NCBI GenBank assembly: GCA_947631325.1
Contig: CANRKX010000002.1
Span: 1-60,857 of the forward strand
Length of the DNA: 60,857 bases
DNA from: an uncultured Clostridia bacterium
GTDB lineage: Bacteria; Bacillota; Clostridia; Christensenellales; Borkfalkiaceae
Reading direction: 5' to 3'
Shown one piece after another: positions 1 through 7,517 of the stretch. How positions within the stretch are numbered: position 1 is the stretch's first letter; each line of letters starts with the position of its first letter. The position numbers and the translations under genes were made by a program. Below the pieces are notes generated by a model. That model saw only the letters and a list, made by a program, of their open reading frames with translations, did not search any database and was not told the origin of the DNA.

Positions 1-195
1 CGAACGCTCGATCTGAATACCCAAGAAGGCAGACAGCGCCTGATAGATACGTTTGTGAACGCAATTTACCTCTACGATGATTATGCTCTCATCACCTGCA
101 ACTACAAGGACGGAACAATTCGGATCTCGTTAGAGGAAATCGAGCGTTCGGATTTGTTATCAAATGGTGTACCAAAACACCGACAGCCGCATTAA
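1..195 (+). CDS. C-terminal fragment of a large serine recombinase (5' truncated by window edge)
   Basis: Frame 1 reads RTLDLNTQEGRQRLIDTFVNAIYLYDDYALITCNYKDGTIRISLEEIERSDLLSNGVPKHRQPH*; the 'RLIDTFVNAIYLYDD...NYKDG' pattern is typical of large serine recombinase C-termini. Confidence 0.8.
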   Translation, partial: RTLDLNTQEGRQRLIDTFVNAIYLYDDYALITCNYKDGTIRISLEEIERSDLLSNGVPKHRQPH

Positions 196-215
196 GCGGC
201 TGTCGGTGTTTTGGT
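171..215. terminator. 20-bp perfect inverted repeat, 5-nt loop (bidirectional terminator candidate)
   Basis: accaaaacaccgacagccgc-attaa-gcggctgtcggtgttttggt; spans the recombinase stop codon. Confidence 0.75.
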
Positions 216-293
216 TGTCGTTAGGATGAGAACCCGAAGGGTTCGCGCGAGGCGGCACAGCCGCCGACGCTCTGCCGAAAACTCCCGCGACCC

Positions 294-3200
294 CTATTCA
301 ATGGGCGTTTCGTTATCAGACGGTCGGGTGACATACGTCCAGCTCAACGTTCCCAAATTGACGCTAATTTCATAAAAAGTTGTGATGTCGATGCCGTATT
401 CATCCAAAATCTGAACGTTCATCAATGTATTTGAAGCATAATCTTCATCGGGGGCAAGATAGCCCGTCACGTTTGCGCGCAGCTCATGCCCCGCCGCAAG
501 CGAGCCATAGGAAATCCAATATGGATTCGACGGCGTGTCGGTGCCCAAAAGCCCCGTTTCGCCATTCCAAAGCCCCACAATCGAAGCCGTCTGAATTGTT
601 ATTTTGCGCCTTGAAATCTCAATTATATTGGTCTGCCCATAGAAATCAAACCGATTATCATTCGGGGCTGCGCCGTCAACACTACATTCAACTTTGTCTT
701 TTACGTAATCAAGGGTTAAAACAAACGGGTCGGTGCGACTAATGTCGAATTCAAGATGAATATCCGATAATTGCACGTCGGGCGGACGCTTTATTATCTT
801 GAAATTTTTATCGGTCAGAACGACGGGCTTGCCGTCATAAGTCTTTTTGACGGACGACACCCGCACTTCTATCGGCGATTTAACCCTCAACTTGCCGTAT
901 TCTACCTCAAATTCATAGTTATTGGTTCTATCTTCATTGTTTGAGTCAACAATCCTGCGGTTCGTCACTTCGTTTGTGACGAATTTTACTTCAGTATCGC
1001 TATCGGTTATGCCTGTCAGCATTGTAGTACCATAAGTAAAACTGTGATTACTGAGTAACCCCCTATCCGAACCATAAGTAGTTTTTTCCACAGTACAGCT
1101 ACCGAAATAACTTCTGCCCGCTTCATAAACCCAAACGTTTGAGCTTGTAGTAAGCTTTATCTTACGCTTATATATAACGACAGACCCTTTTTCATATGTG
1201 ATATTATAATTTTGAGTCACCCTGCGAAAGTTAGTGCCATCATAAATATAGCTTACACGGCAACTATTTTCGACAGAATCACACGCTTCGGTAATGGGGT
1301 CATAGGTCAGCGTGATGACATGATTTGATAATTCTCTACCTTCATAATATTCAAATGTTGTGTCAGCAGCTAAATTTTGAGAACTGCCGTTATATATCCA
1401 ACTGAAGCTTGCGGTTTTGACAGTAAGCGGACGCTTGTCAATTTTTATCGTGCCGTATTCGGGAATTACGTCATAGTTATTCAGAACGCTTGCCCCATTA
1501 TAAATTATGTCAATATCGCTGCACTCGTGTTGATATTCGTTTTCATCGGCTTCGATTCTGGGCACCACGTTGTAAGTGACTGTATGCCCCACTAACGGCG
1601 TATTCAAATAGTATTCTATATGTATCTGGTCTTTCGTGTTATGCGCCGTCGCGTCATAAATCCAACTCATATCGTCTGTTTTAATATGAATGGGGCGCTT
1701 TTCGATTGTGACTTTGCCGTAATTCCAATCTATTGAATAATTATTGGTATAAGTATTGCCGCCGACGTCGGTGATTTTATAATTGTCTTTAGGTTTATTC
1801 GGATGCTCGCCCACGTCAGTCCACGTTTCATATTCAAGAACCAAACTTTGCCCTTCTACTATATTAAAGTAAACCTGTCCTGCGGGCGTCACTTGGAATT
1901 CAGATACACCGTATGCTTGCCCGTCATAAATTACAGGTTCGGGAAGCGAGCCTGTGGTTACTTGAATGGGGCGTTTTTCTATATTTACAATGCCCGATAG
2001 CCACGTAATTTCATAGTTATCGGTCACATTCTCATTGCTGCCGTCAACAATGCTCCATGCGCCGATAATGGTGTTATCATGCGCTCCCGCTTCGACAAAA
2101 GATTGATAATCGGCAACAGCCTTGTGCCCCGCGACAAGCTTATTTGAGACCTCGGAATAGGACTGCTCGGAGTGCGGCTGAGCGTCGTAATATATTGTTT
2201 CCTTATTATCCCCCGTCTTTAAGGTGACCTGCCGCTTTGTGACCTCAATTTCGCCTATTTCACGAGCGGTATTATCTATACTGTAATTTTCCGTCACGTC
2301 TTTGCCGCTCGCGTCGGAAATTTTTATATTGTTGAAAGTAAAATCATTGTTGATTTTTCCGACTTGAATAAGCGAGGGCAGGGCGGAAGTCACCGAATAT
2401 GACGAAATTTTGTGCCCGACTGCAAGGTTATTGGGGATTATCTCTTTGCAAGAATGGCTTCCCCCGTCATACGTCCATGAGTCGCTGCCCGTATCAAAAC
2501 TTACAGGGCGCGGAGTTATCGAAATAGTGCCGTAAGATTTAGTTATTATATAGTTTTCCGACACGTCGTTATTTGACCAATCGACAATGTTTATTTCTTG
2601 CTCGTTTGTGACAGGCTCGCAACAATCAATGCGCGGGGTCGCCGAAAGGACATTCACTCTGTGCGATTGCGCCAGCCCGTTGCCGTTGCCGTCGTCAAAA
2701 GTCGGCTCTACCTTAAATTCCAAACAGCTCTGTTCCGTGCCGTCATATTCAAATTCTTCCGTTCCCGACGTCACGGTGAGAGTGCGCCGTTTTATTTTTA
2801 TCGTGCCATACTGCACCGTAAGGTCGTAATTATCCGAAACATATCCGTAATATGGATTGTAAACGGAAATTTGAGGGGCGTTTTCGTATCCCTCCTCGTT
2901 GGCGTCAAGCATTTGAACGTGGTCTTGAGTAAAGAGCAGTTCGTCGGTGGGCGCAAGCTCGCCGTCAGTAAAATCAACGGTGTCCGTTCCGAAGTAGTGA
3001 TAATATCCGTCATACCACAATTCCGCCGAGGCGGTAACAGCCGTAACCGCCCTCTTCAAGACGGTTATCTTGCCGTATTCGGCGGTTATGTCGTAATTTT
3101 GAGTCACGTAATAGCCGTTTTCGTCCATTATATTAAACTGCGGCGTATTGTCGTATTCACCGACGAAAGTGCAGGATATCTCGCCCCACCCATTTGCAGA

Positions 3201-4424
3201 AATATAATGATTTTCGGCAAGCTCCCCTTCCGCCACATCGACTTCGCCAAAGTAATGCGTACTGCCGTCGTATGTAAAGCTCTCGGTCGGCGTCGTCACC
3301 TTAATCGCGCGCGGCAAAATATTGAGGGGCGCAAAATCTTTTGTTATATTGTAATTCCTCGTGACGTCGCGCCCATTCTCCCAAATACTTATCGTGCAGT
3401 AATTTGCATAGGTGTTTACGTCTTTTGCGATTACATATGGAATATAGCGCAACTCTTGCCCCTCGGCAAGTTCGCCCTTTAAAATCTCATACGTGTCGTA
3501 AACATGCTCTTTGCCGTCGTAAACAATGTCGTCGGGCGTATAGCCCACGGTTATGGACCTTGACGAAATGACAAGCGTGCCGACAGATACGGAAATATTA
3601 TAATTTTCGGTTACGTCCTCTCCGTCGCCGTCCAATATCCTCATCGTCTCGACAGAATTGGGATAATTGCCCACTTCCTTGTAGTCGTCTGCGGTGGTCA
3701 CTTCAAGGCTGTGCCCGTTGACAAGCCCGATATCTGAAATTATCTCCGCCCTGCCGTCCGAATGGGTCTTGCCGTCATATACGAATGAAGAAGTCGCCGT
3801 CCGCACGGTTATGGGGCGTTTTTTGTCCGACAAGCTCTTATCTTCGGCGTTGATTATGTAGGAGCCCGTCACGTCCTTGCCGTCAGAATTCAAAATTAAA
3901 ACGTCGGCGGTGTCCACAGAGACATTTACCTTGCCGTTTTCGCGCGACAGCGTGTAATTATTGATAACAAGCCTGTCGTCGTACTTCAAGTCGGCGTCAA
4001 ATTGGGGTTGATCGCCGTACATAAGGGTGTTCCCCTCAACCTGCACGTCTGTTTCATAGGGTTGTATTGTAAAGTTCTTCGTCTCCCCTATCCTCTTCGA
4101 GCCGACTATCGTCTTTCCGACGGGGCGGCACTCGTACTCGCCGACGAGAACGGGCGCAACAGTCGTCCACTCGCTTTCGCCGACTTCGCGATATTCAAAT
4201 TCGGGCTTGCCGAAAACGCAGCTTGCCTTTGCCGCTATCGGACTGCCGTACTCGCAAATTTCGGGAAGGGTAAAGCCCGACACTATGCCCTTTATGCCGA
4301 GCATCGCGCCGATTGCCGCCAAAACAAGCAAAAATACCGACAAAATGAGCAGGCGAAATCTCCAGACGTTGTCAAACATACGCCTGCGCTTATCAAGTTT
4401 TTCCTTATAGGATTGATAAAGCAT
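294..4424 (-). CDS. Membrane-anchored protein with about 13 tandem MBG-like repeats
   Basis: N-terminal signal-anchor RFRLLILSVFLLVLAAIGAML; recurring 'kRxIxVxTxxxxxxYDGxxH ... GxDVTxNYxIxxxxGxIxI' units. Confidence 0.8.
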   Translation of the reverse strand: MLYQSYKEKLDKRRRMFDNVWRFRLLILSVFLLVLAAIGAMLGIKGIVSGFTLPEICEYGSPIAAKASCVFGKPEFEYREVGESEWTTVAPVLVGEYECRPVGKTIVGSKRIGETKNFTIQPYETDVQVEGNTLMYGDQPQFDADLKYDDRLVINNYTLSRENGKVNVSVDTADVLILNSDGKDVTGSYIINAEDKSLSDKKRPITVRTATSSFVYDGKTHSDGRAEIISDIGLVNGHSLEVTTADDYKEVGNYPNSVETMRILDGDGEDVTENYNISVSVGTLVISSRSITVGYTPDDIVYDGKEHVYDTYEILKGELAEGQELRYIPYVIAKDVNTYANYCTISIWENGRDVTRNYNITKDFAPLNILPRAIKVTTPTESFTYDGSTHYFGEVDVAEGELAENHYISANGWGEISCTFVGEYDNTPQFNIMDENGYYVTQNYDITAEYGKITVLKRAVTAVTASAELWYDGYYHYFGTDTVDFTDGELAPTDELLFTQDHVQMLDANEEGYENAPQISVYNPYYGYVSDNYDLTVQYGTIKIKRRTLTVTSGTEEFEYDGTEQSCLEFKVEPTFDDGNGNGLAQSHRVNVLSATPRIDCCEPVTNEQEINIVDWSNNDVSENYIITKSYGTISITPRPVSFDTGSDSWTYDGGSHSCKEIIPNNLAVGHKISSYSVTSALPSLIQVGKINNDFTFNNIKISDASGKDVTENYSIDNTAREIGEIEVTKRQVTLKTGDNKETIYYDAQPHSEQSYSEVSNKLVAGHKAVADYQSFVEAGAHDNTIIGAWSIVDGSNENVTDNYEITWLSGIVNIEKRPIQVTTGSLPEPVIYDGQAYGVSEFQVTPAGQVYFNIVEGQSLVLEYETWTDVGEHPNKPKDNYKITDVGGNTYTNNYSIDWNYGKVTIEKRPIHIKTDDMSWIYDATAHNTKDQIHIEYYLNTPLVGHTVTYNVVPRIEADENEYQHECSDIDIIYNGASVLNNYDVIPEYGTIKIDKRPLTVKTASFSWIYNGSSQNLAADTTFEYYEGRELSNHVITLTYDPITEACDSVENSCRVSYIYDGTNFRRVTQNYNITYEKGSVVIYKRKIKLTTSSNVWVYEAGRSYFGSCTVEKTTYGSDRGLLSNHSFTYGTTMLTGITDSDTEVKFVTNEVTNRRIVDSNNEDRTNNYEFEVEYGKLRVKSPIEVRVSSVKKTYDGKPVVLTDKNFKIIKRPPDVQLSDIHLEFDISRTDPFVLTLDYVKDKVECSVDGAAPNDNRFDFYGQTNIIEISRRKITIQTASIVGLWNGETGLLGTDTPSNPYWISYGSLAAGHELRANVTGYLAPDEDYASNTLMNVQILDEYGIDITTFYEISVNLGTLSWTYVTRPSDNETPIE

Positions 4425-4453
4425 TTGCCGCTCCCTTTCTGTCCGAAAAATTT

Positions 4454-5899
4454 TTAATAGACTGTCAACGTGCCAAATTCAAACGTCACCGAATAGCGCG
4501 AAGTGACGTCGTTACCCTCTTCATCGACAATTATGAAGTAGGTTATTTTGTTCTCGCATGTGCCGTAATCGCTCTGCCCGTCGTCGAACTCGGCAATAAT
4601 ATGATGATTTTGAAGCAATCTGTCCGCCGTAAACTCCTCGCATTTTAGCGCAGAGCCGTTCAAATCGTCGAACTCGGCTTCGTCGCTGCCCGTGGTTATA
4701 ATGAGTTTCCTCGGGTTCATGACGAGCATGCCGTATTCAAATTTATCGAATTCTATTGCATACTGTTTGCTGACGTCGTTGCCCTCGCCGTCGACAATGA
4801 CTATATCGTCGGCAAACTCGAAGTAGTTGGGCGCCTTTCCGAAGATATCGCATTCGGCAAATTTTACGCCCTCGTAATTTATGTAGTGCCCCGCAAGAAG
4901 CCCTGCCGAGCCCTCTGCAAACAGCAACTCACTGTCGCCATTCAAAGGCAAACCGTCATACTCCTTGTAGATATCCGCACTCTTTAAAATTATTCTGTGC
5001 ATACCGCAGACGGTGCACACTCCGTCGTCGCCGAACACGTGGTCTCCCGTCGGGGGAATTTCCCTTGTAATAACCTCGCGGCAGATCAGGCACACGTTCT
5101 GCTCCTGCCCGGGGGTGCCGCAAGTCGGCGGATAAATCATTATCCAAAGTTCGGGCACGAATTGGTGTTCATGCTCCCATTCGGGGGGATAGAAATCGTC
5201 GGGAAGAACGCCGTCGGGAACCATATCGGGATTTATCAATATCCAAGGCAACACGAACCACGGGAAGTTTTCGGGCAAATCCTCCCAAGGGAAGTTCTCC
5301 CAATAGTCCTCGGGCATATCCTCCCACGGCACTTTGTCGTAGGGGAAGTCGTCGGGCATCTGATCCATGGGAAGTTCATCCCACGGGAAGTCGTCGGGCA
5401 TTTCGTCAAAGGGTATATCGTCCCAATTAAAATCGTCGGGCATCTCGTCCCAAGGCACGTCGTTCCAAGGGAAATCGTCGGGCATATCATCCCAAGGCAA
5501 GTCATTCCAAGGGAAGTCGTCGGGCATCTCGTCAAAGGGGAATTGATCCCAAGGAATACTGTCCCAAGGGGTGTGCTCCATGTCGTTCCAAGGCAAATCA
5601 GACCAAGGAACATGGTCCCAAGGGAAGTCGTCGGGCATCTGATCCCAAGGCATTTGGTCCCAAGGCACCTGATCCCAAGGGAAATTTTCAAAGCTATCCC
5701 AAGGGAAGGCATCCCACGGGAAATCCTCCCACGGGAAGTTTTCCCAATCGATACTGTTGAAGAAGCTGTTCCACATCTTCTTCTCCTGCTCCTCGCGCCA
5801 ATTTTTGGCGAAGCCCGTAAAGCAAAAAAAGGCGGCAAGCATGAAAATGATGGAAATCACAAGCAATCCCAACAAGTAGAACGGTTTGGAACGTTTCAT
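4454..5899 (-). CDS. Membrane-anchored protein: TM + Pro-Trp-Asp tandem repeats + Cys4-like motif + two MBG-like modules
   Basis: N-terminal TM FYLLGLLVISIIFMLAAFFCFTGF; repeats MPDDFPWNDLPWDD; C..C.LC...GVCTVCG; EYDG...GNDVSKQYAIEF modules. Confidence 0.8.
   Translation of the reverse strand: MKRSKPFYLLGLLVISIIFMLAAFFCFTGFAKNWREEQEKKMWNSFFNSIDWENFPWEDFPWDAFPWDSFENFPWDQVPWDQMPWDQMPDDFPWDHVPWSDLPWNDMEHTPWDSIPWDQFPFDEMPDDFPWNDLPWDDMPDDFPWNDVPWDEMPDDFNWDDIPFDEMPDDFPWDELPMDQMPDDFPYDKVPWEDMPEDYWENFPWEDLPENFPWFVLPWILINPDMVPDGVLPDDFYPPEWEHEHQFVPELWIMIYPPTCGTPGQEQNVCLICREVITREIPPTGDHVFGDDGVCTVCGMHRIILKSADIYKEYDGLPLNGDSELLFAEGSAGLLAGHYINYEGVKFAECDIFGKAPNYFEFADDIVIVDGEGNDVSKQYAIEFDKFEYGMLVMNPRKLIITTGSDEAEFDDLNGSALKCEEFTADRLLQNHHIIAEFDDGQSDYGTCENKITYFIIVDEEGNDVTSRYSVTFEFGTLTVY
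5240..5752 (-). repeat. In-frame coding repeat: 5-aa PWDxx units within a 14-aa (42-bp) higher-order unit MPDDFPWxDxPWDx
   Basis: At least six consecutive MP(D/E)D(F/Y)-type units and further degenerate PWD units; visible in DNA as recurring tcgtcgggcat / cccaagggaa. Confidence 0.9.
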
Positions 5900-5980
5900 A
5901 TCTGCCTCCTTTTTATTTTTTTATATTTGTATTGCGACCTAAATATATCGCCGTTTATATTGCCCTTGCTTTATATCGCA

Positions 5981-7441
5981 TTAATTCTTTGCGACCCGCG
6001 CGAGAAAAGCGCGGCAGGTGGGCATTTTGCCCGCTCCGAACAGATTTTCAAGAAATCTGTCCGCTTCGGCAAGGTCTTTGCGCATAAGCGATAAATCTTT
6101 ATAAGTGAGCTTTCTGAATACCTTTTTGCACAGAATGTCGTCAAGCGCTTCAAGCTCGTCGCCGCCGCAACTGACATAGACCGAGATATAATTTCTTATC
6201 TGCCGCATTATGCGGTTGCCGAAAGTTATCTGGAATTTGGCAATCAGATACTCGTCAAGCTCTTTAAGCCGCCGCTCGTTGCGCTTTGTTATCTCATATC
6301 CCAACTGCGCATTGTCCACAAGCCCTATAAATTCTTTGAAGGAAATACTGTCGGGCGCCGAGTCCGTTGTGACGTTGAAGGGCTGGGTGCGCGTCTCGAG
6401 ATTGACGATCATCGCACGGTCGTACACCTTGTCCGATATGGAGAAAGTGGAGTCGTCGTTGTTCGCCGTGCCGATAAACCACATATTTTCGGGCAGTTTT
6501 ATGCGCCCGTTTTTGAGTTCGGGCGGGTCGTCCTCCCACACGTCGGGCACGACTTCGAGGTAGCGAAGCTCGGGGTTGGGGATTTCGAGCAGCGATAAAA
6601 ATTCTGCAAAGTAATATTCCACCCTCGCTATATTCATTTCGTCGAGAACTGTCAAATATATCGCTTCGCTCTCGTTGGCTTCGTACATCTTCCTCAAAAG
6701 CAGAGTTTCGTTGTATTTTTTCGTGAATTCGTTGAAGTAGCCGAGTAAATCCGACCTCTCCTTCCACATAGGTTGAACAGGCACGATAGTCGAAGGATTG
6801 CCGATGAATTCGCCGAATGCGTATGCAAGCGAAGTCTTGCCCGTGCCCGACATGCCCTGCAAAATCAGAATTTTCGACACGGCAAGGCTGGATATGAACA
6901 CCCTTATCTGACTTTCGGTGTAGTAAAGGTGAAGTTTTAAGGCGGCGAATTTGCGGAAGTCGTCGCACAGCTGCTTTAACGAGTTCACCTTGCGCTGCCC
7001 TTCGACGACCGCGGGGGTGACCTCGTTCAAGACGCTGAATCTCTTCGTATGGGCGAGCTTTTCGAGCTTAGCTTCATATGACCGCCTTTCCGCTTCTATC
7101 GCTACTTGCGCCGTCTCCTCCCACGTGCGCCGATAATTTTTAAACCGCTTTCGCCTTATAATGTTGACAACCAAAATCAATATAAGGACGATAGGTATAA
7201 CGACAAGCCAAAAGACAATCAAAGTGACGTCGACGTCCTTTGACACGAGAAAAGCCTTTAAGAGGGTGCCGATGCCGCTTAAAAGTCCGTTGAGCTCGAG
7301 GTGGATTAAAAGCGCAAGGAAAGTGCCGCCGATAAGTATGACCGCAATCATTACAATTATCGACCTTATATAACGGCGTCTGCCGCGCTTTCTTATCTTT
7401 TCAAGCTTTTTATAGTATTTGTCTGTTGTCTCTTTTGACAT
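5981..7441 (-). CDS. Membrane-anchored McrB/dynein-like AAA+ ATPase (copy 1)
   Basis: Two N-terminal TMs; Walker A GMSGTGKT, Walker B TVLDEMN, sensor region FIGTANNDDSTFSISDKVYDRA; ORF extends to 7459 but MSKETTDKYY at 7441 is the better start. Confidence 0.85.
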   Translation of the reverse strand: MSKETTDKYYKKLEKIRKRGRRRYIRSIIVMIAVILIGGTFLALLIHLELNGLLSGIGTLLKAFLVSKDVDVTLIVFWLVVIPIVLILILVVNIIRRKRFKNYRRTWEETAQVAIEAERRSYEAKLEKLAHTKRFSVLNEVTPAVVEGQRKVNSLKQLCDDFRKFAALKLHLYYTESQIRVFISSLAVSKILILQGMSGTGKTSLAYAFGEFIGNPSTIVPVQPMWKERSDLLGYFNEFTKKYNETLLLRKMYEANESEAIYLTVLDEMNIARVEYYFAEFLSLLEIPNPELRYLEVVPDVWEDDPPELKNGRIKLPENMWFIGTANNDDSTFSISDKVYDRAMIVNLETRTQPFNVTTDSAPDSISFKEFIGLVDNAQLGYEITKRNERRLKELDEYLIAKFQITFGNRIMRQIRNYISVYVSCGGDELEALDDILCKKVFRKLTYKDLSLMRKDLAEADRFLENLFGAGKMPTCRAFLARVAKN

Positions 7442-7517
7442 CAGGCTCGCTCCCGTCACGCCGAATTCAAATTTCGGCTCTGTCGTCTTGGTTTTTATTA
7501 TTTTCGATTATTCTTGA

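Noticed and set aside
2598-3482. 294-aa + strand ORF antisense to the MBG protein
   Set aside because: No family similarity; the opposite frame shows regular MBG repeats
5240-5752. CRISPR-like regular 42-bp periodicity
   Set aside because: Repeat length is a multiple of three, diverged at codon level, uninterrupted coding frame, no unique spacers and no cas genes
5236-5838. 200-aa minus-strand ORF in an alternative frame of the PWD repeat
   Set aside because: Same-repeat frame shadow (repeated SLGT/CPTTS); the 481-aa frame has a TM, conserved MBG modules and correct spacing
4997-6094. 365-aa + strand ORF opposite the PWD-repeat gene
   Set aside because: Open only because the in-frame repeat on the other strand lacks stops in several frames; product is a low-complexity Arg/Pro/His/Val shadow of the repeat
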